Positions 1 through 8,630 of a DNA stretch of 64,000 bases are shown here, one piece after another. The stretch comes from Clostridium culturomicium. Its GTDB lineage: Bacteria > Bacillota > Clostridia > Clostridiales > Clostridiaceae. The stretch's first letter is position 1; the number at the start of each line of letters is the position of its first letter. A program made the position numbers and the translations under genes. The stretch spans positions 485,033 to 549,032 of the forward strand of contig NZ_CCXK01000016.1 of the NCBI RefSeq assembly GCF_000821305.1. Reading direction: 5' to 3'. The notes beneath the pieces are model-generated. The model ran no database searches and had not been told where the DNA came from. It saw only the letters and a program-made list of their open reading frames with translations.

Positions 1-890
1 TAATTTAATGCATCTTTAGATGCACCATGAATTTGTGGAATACATCTCAGGGTATACGCATCCTGAACTCTTATTTCACCTTGAGCTGTAATTAAAGAGC
101 TTCCATCAACTAGTGCCAGAATATTCTTTGCTGTAGCTAGCTGACCTTCATGAGGTCTTATACTGTGTGTTCTTATATCAAAGGCATCTTTAACTCCTCT
201 TAAAGCCTCTACCGTAAGTGCCGCTGCTATATCCGCACTCTTAACCAAGTTTATTCCATCCCATAGTGCCAATGCCCCTATAGCTGTCATAACCTGTGTT
301 CCATTAATTAAAGCTAAACCTTCTTTTGCTATTAATTCTATTGTTGGAATTCCAGCAGCTTCCATGGCTGCTTTTCCACTAAGTATTTCCCCTTTATATT
401 CAGCTTCTCCCTCTCCAATCATTGGAAGTACCATGTGGGATAATGGAGCTAAATCTCCTGAAGCTCCTAAGGATCCCTTTTCTGGAATGCTTGGATGAAC
501 TCTTTTATTTAACATCGCTATTAAGGTTTTAACTGTAGATAACCTAATTCCTGAATATCCTTTTGAAAGAGCATTTGCTCTTAGCAAAATAATTGCCCTT
601 ACTATATCCGAATCTAACCTATTTCCAAAACCACAAGAGTGAGATATGATAAGATTTCTTTGTAGTGTTTTGCAGTCTTCTCCTGAAATTGAAACATCTG
701 AGAATTTTCCAAAGCCTGTTGTTATTCCATAAATAACTTTATCTTCAGCAACAATCTTATCCACAATCTCTCTAGATTTATTAATTCTTGCTTCTGCTTC
801 TGGACTAATTTCAACCTCATAATTATTTCTTGCTACATTGATTACATCTTGCAATGTCAGGTCATTTCCATTGATGATTACTTTATTCAT
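1..890 (-). CDS. hutH: Histidine ammonia-lyase, C-terminus cut by window edge
   Basis: First enzyme of histidine degradation (histidine to urocanate and ammonia), cytoplasmic homotetramer. About 296 N-terminal residues are visible of a family length near 500; the rest lies beyond base 1. The Ala-Ser-Gly triad that cyclises to the MIO electrophile is seen in GSLGASGDLAPLSH around residues 143-145. YGITTGFG near residue 54 and the later DAYTLRC segment are also family-typical. The ATG at 890 is preferred because a GGGGG ribosome binding site sits about 8 nt upstream; an in-frame ATG at 896 lies too close to it. No other hut gene is visible. A phenylalanine/tyrosine ammonia-lyase relative is possible, but the motifs fit HutH best. 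Confidence 0.93.
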   Translation of the reverse strand, partial: MNKVIINGNDLTLQDVINVARNNYEVEISPEAEARINKSREIVDKIVAEDKVIYGITTGFGKFSDVSISGEDCKTLQRNLIISHSCGFGNRLDSDIVRAIILLRANALSKGYSGIRLSTVKTLIAMLNKRVHPSIPEKGSLGASGDLAPLSHMVLPMIGEGEAEYKGEILSGKAAMEAAGIPTIELIAKEGLALINGTQVMTAIGALALWDGINLVKSADIAAALTVEALRGVKDAFDIRTHSIRPHEGQLATAKNILALVDGSSLITAQGEIRVQDAYTLRCIPQIHGASKDALN

Positions 891-1074
891 GAACATGTCC
901 CCCTTCGTCAAAACTAAATGAGTAGATACTCCTTAAAAGTATATAAAATAACTTTTCATAATATAGTATAAAATATATTATTTTATCTTTCACCGTTAAA
1001 TTTGAATATTCTGTCTTTTATTATCGTTTTTACTTGCGTAAACCTTTACTCTCTATTTAAACTATAGTACATAG

Positions 1075-1108
1075 AATAAAAACCTGCAATAGTTTTCTAT
1101 TACAGGTT
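1075..1108 (-). terminator. Terminator of the EamA permease gene
   Basis: A 12-bp stem (1081-1092 with 1097-1108, one G-U pair) with a 4-nt loop lies 13 nt past the stop of the leftward permease gene. It is followed on the minus strand by TTTATT. Confidence 0.75.
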
Positions 1109-1120
1109 ATCATATTTTTG

Positions 1121-2008
1121 CTATTTTTTTACTTCTTCTTTAGCCAATATTAGCATTGAAGCTATTACTAAAATGGTTCCTATAATAATTTTAACTGATA
1201 TAACCTCATCTAATATAATTACTCCAAGTACTAAAGATACAATTGGCTCTAAAGCTGAAAAAACTGCCGCATTTGTTGATCCTATAATTTTAACTCCCTT
1301 TAAAAACAACATAAGAGCTGCAACAGTTGAAACTACTGCTATTATCAAAATGATAAAAATTGCACTTAAAGCTATAGGCTTATTAAAACTATTGGTGGCT
1401 AGTCCAATAACACCACCCATAATAGCTGTAATGCAAGCTAAATAAAAAGTTACAATATAGTTATTAAGCTCCTTTACTTCTTTGTTTGCCCCACCCAAAC
1501 AATAAATAGCATAACCTAAGGCTGCAAAAAGTACCAGAATTATACCAAATGCACTGATATGAACTCCACTTTGTACCTCAACCATGATTGTTATTCCTAC
1601 AAACGTCATTAATACGCACATAATCTTTTTTATTTTTATCTTTTCTTTATAAAATATAATAGATAAAATCATAACCATTATAGGATATGAATAAAGAATT
1701 ATTCCTGCAATGCCAACATCCACATATTTATAAGCAAAAAATACTAATATCGCTGTGAGAGAATATCCACAGGCTCCCATTAAGAATATGATTTTCCCTT
1801 GCTTTAAATTAATCCTAAGTGATATTTTTTTAATTTTGATATACACTAAAAGAATAAGCGAAGCAAATGTAAACCTTAACAGTAAAGTGTTCATAGGATT
1901 TGCTCCACCCCTGTATGCTAATTTAACTAATACAGGCATAACTCCAAAACCAATAGAAGATAATATAACATAAAATATTCCTATTAGCTTATTTCCCTCA
2001 TTATTCAA
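1121..2008 (-). CDS. EamA/DMT-family membrane transporter
   Basis: A 295-residue integral membrane protein with about ten hydrophobic segments arranged as two EamA repeats (roughly residues 10-140 and 155-290), the drug/metabolite transporter architecture. The substrate cannot be told from sequence. It begins with TTG at 2008, supported by a GGGGGG ribosome binding site 6 nt upstream; no ATG is close. It follows the sugar transferase gene by only 22 nt, so the two are probably co-transcribed. Membership of the polysaccharide system is therefore possible but unproven, because EamA permeases of this length are common stand-alone genes. Confidence 0.85.
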   Translation of the reverse strand: MNNEGNKLIGIFYVILSSIGFGVMPVLVKLAYRGGANPMNTLLLRFTFASLILLVYIKIKKISLRINLKQGKIIFLMGACGYSLTAILVFFAYKYVDVGIAGIILYSYPIMVMILSIIFYKEKIKIKKIMCVLMTFVGITIMVEVQSGVHISAFGIILVLFAALGYAIYCLGGANKEVKELNNYIVTFYLACITAIMGGVIGLATNSFNKPIALSAIFIILIIAVVSTVAALMLFLKGVKIIGSTNAAVFSALEPIVSLVLGVIILDEVISVKIIIGTILVIASMLILAKEEVKK

Positions 2009-2030
2009 TTTTGTCCCCCCTCAAAAATGC

Positions 2031-2681
2031 TTAAAATGCTCCCTCTTTTTTAAATACCTTAAACACTGTATCTACTAATATTTTAACATCAAATCCGATA
2101 GAAAAGTTATTAATATATGTTAAATCATAAAATATAGTCTTTCCTAACTCAATTTCACCTCTCCCTTTAATCTGTGCAAGACCTGTTATCCCTGGTAAAA
2201 CTAATAATCTTTGATAATAAGCTTTAGGATAATACTGAACCACCTCTGGTATTTCTGGCCTTGGCCCAACTAAGCTCATTGTTCCAAATAATACATTAAA
2301 CAATTGAGGTAATTCATCTAAGCTGCTGCTTCTTAAAAACTTACCAACCTTAGTAATTCTACTGTCAGACTTACTCTGAAATACAAAGGCGTCCATATTC
2401 TCAGGATCAATATTCAACGTTCTTTTCTCTTCGGCTGAAACTTCCATAGTTCTAAATTTAAAGATAATAAAGTTTTTTTCATTTCTACCAACTCTAATTT
2501 GTTTAAAGATAACTGGACCCTTACTGTCTAGTTTTATTGCTATTGCAACTATTAAATATACTGGTGATAATACTATGATTCCAATAAAAGACAAAATAAT
2601 ATCTGATATTCTCTTTATGAAAAATTGTATTTTTTTATTTTGGATTTTTTCTTTAACATCTATCTCTATGCTTTTTTCCAC
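2031..2681 (-). CDS. Initiating undecaprenyl-phosphate sugar phosphotransferase
   Basis: Bacterial sugar transferase of the small PglC/WcaJ-C type (216 aa). Such enzymes move a sugar-1-phosphate from a UDP-sugar onto undecaprenyl phosphate at the inner membrane face, the committing step of polysaccharide repeat synthesis. Seen: one hydrophobic re-entrant/TM helix at residues 25-50, KFRTM at 75-79, the catalytic Asp-Glu pair in LDELPQLFNV (122-123), SLVGPRPE around 136-143 and PGITGLAQI near 163-171. The start is GTG with AGGAGG 7 nt upstream. The gene is split from the rest of the cluster by 242 nt holding a terminator-like hairpin, so it may have its own promoter. Sugar specificity is unknown; a GlcNAc-derived amino sugar is plausible from context. 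Confidence 0.9.
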   Translation of the reverse strand: MEKSIEIDVKEKIQNKKIQFFIKRISDIILSFIGIIVLSPVYLIVAIAIKLDSKGPVIFKQIRVGRNEKNFIIFKFRTMEVSAEEKRTLNIDPENMDAFVFQSKSDSRITKVGKFLRSSSLDELPQLFNVLFGTMSLVGPRPEIPEVVQYYPKAYYQRLLVLPGITGLAQIKGRGEIELGKTIFYDLTYINNFSIGFDVKILVDTVFKVFKKEGAF

Positions 2682-2813
2682 CTTTGTTCCTCCTAATTGA
2701 TTTATCTATCTCTTTATCTATCTTTCTCTCTATTATTCCCCTTAAATTTCTTCATGTTTAATGACTTTTTCTCTTATTAATCTTGTCACCCTGAGCTTAT
2801 AATATTCACTTAA

Positions 2814-2854
2814 GTAAAAAAATAAAGGACTATATTTTTACAAATACAATCCTT
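2814..2854 (-). terminator. Probable terminator closing the main polysaccharide operon
   Basis: An imperfect 13-bp stem at 2825-2854 (AAGGA...TCCTT ends) is followed on the minus strand by a run of seven T after TA. It lies about 70 nt past the stop of the DegT aminotransferase gene and ahead of the sugar transferase gene. Confidence 0.6.
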
Positions 2855-2923
2855 CTCGACTATTTATCTAAAAAGCAAGTTTCATTAGTTAAATCAACGC
2901 TTTTCAGCATTACTGTTATATTC

Positions 2924-4102
2924 TTATTTATGATTATTACTTATTATGTAAGTAACTGTTCCAATAACATCCGCGACATCATCATTAGTCATCTTTGGAT
3001 AAAGAGGTAACGACACTATAGAATCAAAATATTTTTCTGTAAGTGGAAGGTCACCTTCCTTAAACCCATAATTATTTCTATAGTAACTCATTAAATGAAC
3101 AGGTATAAAATGCACACTAATTCCAATATTAGCTTCATTCATCAATTCAATGAATCTATCTCTATCTATTGTCAGCTTATCAAGTTCTAATCTTAGCACG
3201 TATAAGTGCCAAGAGTGAGTGGTATAAGACCTTACAACTGGTATCTTTACACCATCAACTTTACTAAAAGCATCATTGTATGCACTTACAATTTCTTTTC
3301 TTCTATTCTGCATTTCATTTAATTTATTCATTTGAGTCTTCGCTAAAGCTGCTTGAATATCAAACATATTATATTTAAAGCCTGGATATTCTATATCATA
3401 TCTCCAAGATCCACTTTTACCGTATCTGTTCCATGCAGCTTTACTCATACCGTGAAGTGACATAACTCTGGCTTTTTCTGCTATATCATCCCTATTAGTT
3501 GTAAGCATCCCCCCTTCACCTGTACATATATTTTTAGTTGCATAAAAACTGAAGCAGGCACAATCTCCTTTTTTACCAATTAAGTCACCTTTGTAAAAGG
3601 TCTCAACGGCATGAGCTGCATCCTCTGACACAAAAAGATTGTACTTCTCTGCTATTGTTCTGATTTTGTCCATATCACAAGCATGACCTGTATAATGTAC
3701 TGGAACAATTGCTTTAGTTTTTTTAGTAATTTTTTCTTCAATTTTATCTGCATCAATACAGCCTGTTTCTGGATCTATATCCACAAACACTGGTATCGCC
3801 CCCATGTGTACAATTGTATTAACCGTTGCAGCAAATGTCATTGATGTGGTTATTACTTCATCTCCTGGTTTAATTCCCGCTGCAATAAGTGCAATATGAA
3901 GTGCTGCAGTAGCAGAATTCATTGCTATGGCATGCTTTGCTCCAACATAAGCTGCAAATCTTTTCTCAAACTCCATGGTCTTAGGTCCTTTTGCAACCCA
4001 TCCAGATTTCAAAGTATCAACCACTTCATTTATATCATTTTCATCAATTAATGGAATAGCATAAGGTAAAAAAGTATCCCGCTTCTTATACATATCCTTC
4101 AC
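2924..4102 (-). CDS. DegT/DnrJ/EryC1-family nucleotide-sugar aminotransferase (PglE/ArnB-like)
   Basis: PLP-dependent aminotransferase of 392 aa acting on 4-keto or 3-keto UDP-sugars. The PLP-binding lysine is seen in SFYATKNICTGEGGM (Lys190), with the Asp of SEDAAHAVE (161) contacting the pyridine ring; the family fold runs full length. Together with the 4,6-dehydratase at 16128-17972 it could form a UDP-4-amino-4,6-dideoxy-GlcNAc, as PglF and PglE do. That pairing is inference: the two genes sit at opposite ends of the cluster. The gene overlaps nothing and follows the preceding glycosyltransferase by 3 nt, so it is translationally close and in the same operon. Confidence 0.9.
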   Translation of the reverse strand: MKDMYKKRDTFLPYAIPLIDENDINEVVDTLKSGWVAKGPKTMEFEKRFAAYVGAKHAIAMNSATAALHIALIAAGIKPGDEVITTSMTFAATVNTIVHMGAIPVFVDIDPETGCIDADKIEEKITKKTKAIVPVHYTGHACDMDKIRTIAEKYNLFVSEDAAHAVETFYKGDLIGKKGDCACFSFYATKNICTGEGGMLTTNRDDIAEKARVMSLHGMSKAAWNRYGKSGSWRYDIEYPGFKYNMFDIQAALAKTQMNKLNEMQNRRKEIVSAYNDAFSKVDGVKIPVVRSYTTHSWHLYVLRLELDKLTIDRDRFIELMNEANIGISVHFIPVHLMSYYRNNYGFKEGDLPLTEKYFDSIVSLPLYPKMTNDDVADVIGTVTYIISNNHK

Positions 4103-4105
4103 TCC

Positions 4106-5326
4106 CTACTTTAAATCCAATAGAATCTTTTCTAATCTTCGAGTAATAGCTTCTCTAGAAAAATACTTCATAACATAGTCTCTTCCATTCCGTCCTAGTT
4201 CTTCTCTTAAGTCCCTATCTTCATATAACTTTAAAACAGCCCGTGCAATAGACTTTTCATTTTCAGGCTCAACCACAATTCCTGCCTTGGCATTTTTAAT
4301 TAGTTCCTCTGCTTCCCCCTCAACTGCAAGAACAATAGGCAGTTCTGATGCTAATGCCTCAAACATTTTTGAAGGCAATGCTCCTTTAAATAAATCTAGT
4401 TTTTTTAAAGGTACTACCGTAGCATCCATAGATGCAATTATCTGTGGCATATCCTTCTTGCTCTGTATTGGTAAAAAGGTTACATTCTCAAGTTTTTTCT
4501 CTTTAACCAACTCCACAAGCATTGGTTTTTCTGGACCTTCACCAATGAATACAAACTGTATCCCCTTCTCAGTCCTTAAAAGCTCTGCTGCACTTATTAC
4601 AACTTCCAGCCCTTGAGCTAGACCATGAATTCCAGCATAAACCACTGCAAATTTATCATTAACTCCAATAATCTCCCTATATTCCTGCGAACGCTTCTCT
4701 CTTTTGAAAAATTCAGTATCAACTCCATTAGTAATAAGATGAATCTTTCTTTTATCAAAGCCGCGATTCACAATATTATCAACAATGCCTTGAGTCTGAC
4801 AAGTAACTGCAGCTGCCTTCTTATAGCAAAACTCCTCAAGCCATATGGATGCCCTTATCATAGCTTCATTATGAAGTACATCTAGCTTTACAGCTGACTC
4901 CGGCCATAAATCTGATACATTAAAAACAAACTTTGCCTTTTTGAGCTTTGCTAAAACATATCCTGACCATCCTAAAAATAAAGGTGGTGATTCTGTGATA
5001 ATAAAGTCCTGTCTTCCTATGTGTCTTGTTCCTTGAGCTACACTAGTCCAAGTAAATGAAAGATAATTTCGAAGTCTTTTGGTAAAATCCTTACTCTTAG
5101 TTGCATATATTCCAGTTCTTACGATGTTTATTCCATCAAGATTCTCTGTCACTATTTTCTTCCCTCTATATTCCTCAAAAATTTCACCCCTTGGATAATT
5201 CGGCATAGCTGTTAAAATTGTAACCTCATGTCCAAAGCTCTTTAACTGTTTGGCAAATTCAAATATTCTATTTTGAGGTGCACCCACCTCTGGAGGGCAA
5301 TATTGGGTTAAAAATAATATTTTCAT
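4106..5326 (-). CDS. GT4-family glycosyltransferase (WbuB-like)
   Basis: A 406-residue GT-B glycosyltransferase. The N-terminal half shows the WbuB-type opening (ILFLTQYCPPEVGAPQNR) and the C-terminal half the donor-binding region with PSKMFEALASELPIVL, an E-x7-E-like motif. It probably adds one sugar of the lipid-linked repeat on the cytoplasmic face. Spacing to its neighbours is 2-3 nt on each side and the ribosome binding site GGGAGG overlaps the end of the epimerase gene, so this is a tight operon. Acceptor and donor cannot be assigned. Confidence 0.9.
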   Translation of the reverse strand: MKILFLTQYCPPEVGAPQNRIFEFAKQLKSFGHEVTILTAMPNYPRGEIFEEYRGKKIVTENLDGINIVRTGIYATKSKDFTKRLRNYLSFTWTSVAQGTRHIGRQDFIITESPPLFLGWSGYVLAKLKKAKFVFNVSDLWPESAVKLDVLHNEAMIRASIWLEEFCYKKAAAVTCQTQGIVDNIVNRGFDKRKIHLITNGVDTEFFKREKRSQEYREIIGVNDKFAVVYAGIHGLAQGLEVVISAAELLRTEKGIQFVFIGEGPEKPMLVELVKEKKLENVTFLPIQSKKDMPQIIASMDATVVPLKKLDLFKGALPSKMFEALASELPIVLAVEGEAEELIKNAKAGIVVEPENEKSIARAVLKLYEDRDLREELGRNGRDYVMKYFSREAITRRLEKILLDLK

Positions 5327-5328
5327 GA

Positions 5329-6396
5329 TTACCTCCCAATTCTTTCGCTTTCGATTATTTCACAAATTTTTTCTGAAGAAGTTCCATCTCCAAAAATATC
5401 TTTTTGCTGCATCTTAGGCTCAAAACCAATAATTGCATTTAATATTTTCTTCTTATCAGTTCCCACAATTCTATTCCAATCGTTGTCTACAGTTTCAACC
5501 CATTCTGTCTCATCTCTCATAGTTATACATGGCTTTTGCATAAAAAATGCTTCCTTCTGTACTCCGCCACTGTCTGTTACAATTTTTATACAGCTTCTTT
5601 CTAATGAAAGCATATCCAAATAACCTATAGGACTAATTACCTTAATATTGCTATTGAAAGTTAACCCATAATCCTGAATATACTTTTTAGTCCTTGGATG
5701 CAATGGAAGAATCACAATCCTTCCACATTCATTTAAAGCGTCAATTATATTTTGTAACCTACAAATATCATTTGTATTTTCAGCTCTATGAATAGTAGTT
5801 AAAATATATTCTTGATTTTTAATTCCAAGCTCCTCTATGATATTGCTTTTTTTCTTTGCAACCTCACCAAAATGCAGCACTGCATCAAACATTACGTCTC
5901 CAGAATTATAAACATTATTGACGATTCCTTCGTTGCTTAAATTTTTTACCGCTATTTCTGTTGGTGCAAAAAGTAATGAGGACAAGTGATCTGTTATTAT
6001 CCTGTTTTGTTCTTCTGGCATGGATTTATTAAAGCTTCTAAGACCAGCCTCCACATGAATAACTGGAATAAGCATTTTACTTCCTACTAATGCTCCAGCT
6101 AAAGTTGAATTTGTATCACCATAAACTAATACCAATTCTGGCTTTTCTTTTTCGTATATTTCCTCAAGTTTTATTAACATCTCTCCAGTCTGCTTTCCAT
6201 GGCCTCCAGAACCAACTGAAAGATTATAGTCTGGGTATGGAATATCAAGTTCATCAAAGAATATCTTTGACATATTTTCATCATAATGCTGTCCTGTATG
6301 AATCAATATCTCTTGATTTTTTTTCCTCAACTTATTTGAAACTGCCGCAGCCTTTATAAATTGAGGTCTTGCTCCAATGACCGTTATTATCTTCAT
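5329..6396 (-). CDS. wbpI: UDP-GlcNAc-type 2-epimerase, closest in motifs to WbpI
   Basis: Non-hydrolysing UDP-HexNAc 2-epimerase family, 355 aa. Seen: GARPQFIKA at the N-terminus, LVYGDTNSTLAGAL, HVEAGLRSFN followed by MPEEQNR, and DSGGVQKEAFF. From memory, these match the WbpI group (UDP-GlcNAc3NAcA 2-epimerase) better than WecB, which has TRPEAIK and VHGDTTTTLA. WbpA-, WbpE- and WlbA-like genes in the same operon support a product such as UDP-ManNAc3NAcA. The PQFIKA group also includes plain UDP-GlcNAc 2-epimerases in Firmicutes, so the substrate is not certain. The start has AGGAGAGG upstream. Confidence 0.85.
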   Translation of the reverse strand: MKIITVIGARPQFIKAAAVSNKLRKKNQEILIHTGQHYDENMSKIFFDELDIPYPDYNLSVGSGGHGKQTGEMLIKLEEIYEKEKPELVLVYGDTNSTLAGALVGSKMLIPVIHVEAGLRSFNKSMPEEQNRIITDHLSSLLFAPTEIAVKNLSNEGIVNNVYNSGDVMFDAVLHFGEVAKKKSNIIEELGIKNQEYILTTIHRAENTNDICRLQNIIDALNECGRIVILPLHPRTKKYIQDYGLTFNSNIKVISPIGYLDMLSLERSCIKIVTDSGGVQKEAFFMQKPCITMRDETEWVETVDNDWNRIVGTDKKKILNAIIGFEPKMQQKDIFGDGTSSEKICEIIESERIGR

Positions 6397-6411
6397 TTAA
6401 TATTTCCTCTC

Positions 6412-7494
6412 CTATATAATAGTAATTCTTCGATATAATCTATCCACCTTATCAAAATTATCTTTTATATTAAAATTCTCTTCCACAAAAATTCTTCCAA
6501 ACCTACCCATATCTTCTCTTAATTTTTCATTAGTAATGAGTTCCTGCAATGCTTCCGCTAACTGTTCAACATTTCCCTTTTCTACTTGGATACTGCTTCT
6601 TCCTGGACAAGTAGCTTCCTTAAGACCTTCGGCATTAGACACTATTACAGGAATTCCACATGCTTGCGCTTCTACAGCCGCGACTCCAAAACTTTCAAAT
6701 ATTGAAGGAAAAACTGCTATATTAAATCTGTTTAAAGCTTCAACAACCGACCTTTGTGGCATAAACCCTAAAAATTTAACTCTATCTTCAATACCTAAAC
6801 TCTTAATAAGTTGCTCAAGTTCACCTTGCTGCGAACCACTTCCACCTAACTCTAAATATATATTTTTATATTTCTTCGATAATAACCCAAAAGCTTTTAC
6901 TAAATCCTCAATTCCATACTGTTTTTCAAAAGCTTTGATAGTTCCAATTATTAACTTATCACTTTCTTTTTTCTTACTATCATCCAGCGGTTTAAACAAA
7001 TCAATATCTACTCCAAAAGGTGTAATTTCGATATTTTTATCTGTGTATTTTTTAGCTTCATCAGCCATAACTCTGCTTGTAGATAAAATAATATCTGCTC
7101 TTTCTAAATTTCTTTCTAGAAACTTTTTAAACAAAATATTCTTTTTAGGAAAATCATATATATCACTTCCCCATAGTGAAATAATATAAGGGTGAACCCC
7201 TGTTGACGCACCTAAAAAGCCATAACTTGATGCATAGTGAGCATGAAGTATATCCGGCTTAATTTCATTAACAAGCCTTTTAACTTTCCCTATTAGCGTT
7301 ATATATTTAAACTTGCCAAAATAGCTGCGTCCTTTAACTTCATCAAGCTTCATATTTAAACTATATACTTTTACCCCTGGAATACTACCCTCATTTAATG
7401 AAATAACATGAATTTCATATCCCTTACTCTTAAAATAATTACACCATTTTTTTGTATGTATACTATTAGCATCTGATAAATAACAAATTTTCAT
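6412..7494 (-). CDS. GT4-family glycosyltransferase
   Basis: A 360-residue GT-B enzyme of the Glycos_transf_1 kind. The acceptor half starts KICYLSDANSIHTKKW and carries HAHYASSYG; the donor half carries PSIFESFGVAAVEAQACGIPVI, the E-x7-E motif of retaining GT4 enzymes. It is likely to be cytosolic or membrane-associated and to extend the repeat unit. It lies 15 nt from each neighbour in the same operon, with AGGAGA ahead of the ATG. Donor and acceptor are unknown. Confidence 0.9.
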   Translation of the reverse strand: MKICYLSDANSIHTKKWCNYFKSKGYEIHVISLNEGSIPGVKVYSLNMKLDEVKGRSYFGKFKYITLIGKVKRLVNEIKPDILHAHYASSYGFLGASTGVHPYIISLWGSDIYDFPKKNILFKKFLERNLERADIILSTSRVMADEAKKYTDKNIEITPFGVDIDLFKPLDDSKKKESDKLIIGTIKAFEKQYGIEDLVKAFGLLSKKYKNIYLELGGSGSQQGELEQLIKSLGIEDRVKFLGFMPQRSVVEALNRFNIAVFPSIFESFGVAAVEAQACGIPVIVSNAEGLKEATCPGRSSIQVEKGNVEQLAEALQELITNEKLREDMGRFGRIFVEENFNIKDNFDKVDRLYRRITII

Positions 7495-7508
7495 AGTTTC
7501 TCCTCTTG

Positions 7509-8612
7509 CTACTTCTTGTTAAGGCACTCTGCCACCATTATAGCTCTCTGCTTCCAGGTGTTCTTCTTATAAGCTTCCTTAACAGCTTGCAGCTTTCTTT
7601 CCTTTTCATCCTCTGATATTATTTCAATCCTTTTTAGTAGAGCTTTTATTTCACTTTCATCGTAATTCACAACATATCCAATATTATTTTCTTCAATAAA
7701 GTCTCCCCCTGCTGTATCTTTTATCCCTATAATAGGCTTTCCGTAAGCAATATATGAAAACAGCTTCATTGGCATTGCAAATTTTCTATACTCTGAGGTT
7801 TCAAAAACTAAGGAAAACAAATCAGCTTCCATTGCTGCTTCATCAAGTTCTTTTCCATTTTTGTGAATTACATGAATTCTATCATTTAGATATTTTTCAT
7901 ACTGCCCTCTATTACTCTTCCATTCATTTTCCCTGCAGCATATATCCATAGTAAATTCTTCATTTTCATATACCGCTTTAACCAAACCTTCGATATTATA
8001 TAATTTCTTATCTATGCCCCCCACATATAAAATTTTTATGGTTTTATTCTCTTTAGGAGACGAGTTCTTTACAAGTACTTCCTCGCATCCTGAGGGCAGC
8101 TGATATGTTGGAATTGAGATATTAAACGGTATGTACTTTTTCATCATCGTTGACGGTAAAAAAAGCACATTTAAATATTTCTTATACATCATCAAATCAT
8201 AATAATAAAAAGCATATGCAGGTATTCTCTTTTGAAGAGCTACACTTTCCTTATATAAGCTAAATCTCCAATAAATATCTCTATAAAACAACCCTATTGG
8301 TATACCTTTCTTCTTACAGTACTTAAAGAAGCCGAAGTCTAAAAATGGAAACTTTGGAATGTGATTTTTCTCAGTTAAAAGTGTTGGTTCTGTAGCACTT
8401 TCTGTATAAAGAAAATCATATCTTTCACCCTTTTCTATTTTTCTTTTAACTTCTTCCACCCTTGCCTTTCTCTCCTGTCCATAACCCATTATTACTTCAA
8501 CTTCATATCCAGCTTCTTTAAAGCCTTCTATAAACTTTACCGGTCTGATATTCGTTGCACTTGGATGGTTTTTATCAATGTTAAATGGGTAATAAACAAT
8601 GCACTTTTTCAT
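7509..8612 (-). CDS. Glycosyltransferase-like protein of the polysaccharide cluster
   Basis: About 367 aa, weakly GT-B-like. It has ILYVGGIDKKLYNIEGLVKA in the middle and KLFSYIAYGKPIIGIKDTAGGDFIEENNIGYVV in the donor half, but no clean E-x7-E motif. It probably adds a sugar during repeat assembly. The ATG at 8612 is chosen over an upstream TTG (8627) because GGAAGG sits 7 nt before it; the longer frame would place the ribosome binding site inside the gene. The adjacent Wzy-type polymerase gene ends 18 nt upstream. Family membership is fairly clear, function is inferred from context. Confidence 0.75.
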   Translation of the reverse strand: MKKCIVYYPFNIDKNHPSATNIRPVKFIEGFKEAGYEVEVIMGYGQERKARVEEVKRKIEKGERYDFLYTESATEPTLLTEKNHIPKFPFLDFGFFKYCKKKGIPIGLFYRDIYWRFSLYKESVALQKRIPAYAFYYYDLMMYKKYLNVLFLPSTMMKKYIPFNISIPTYQLPSGCEEVLVKNSSPKENKTIKILYVGGIDKKLYNIEGLVKAVYENEEFTMDICCRENEWKSNRGQYEKYLNDRIHVIHKNGKELDEAAMEADLFSLVFETSEYRKFAMPMKLFSYIAYGKPIIGIKDTAGGDFIEENNIGYVVNYDESEIKALLKRIEIISEDEKERKLQAVKEAYKKNTWKQRAIMVAECLNKK

Positions 8613-8630
8613 GAGCATCCCTTCCAATCC

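Noticed and set aside
5329..6396. WecB (UDP-GlcNAc to UDP-ManNAc epimerase) paired with a WecC-type dehydrogenase for ManNAcA
   Set aside because: Not excluded, but the motifs PQFIKA and YGDTNSTLAGAL, and the WbpE/WlbA neighbours, fit the WbpI-type pathway better.
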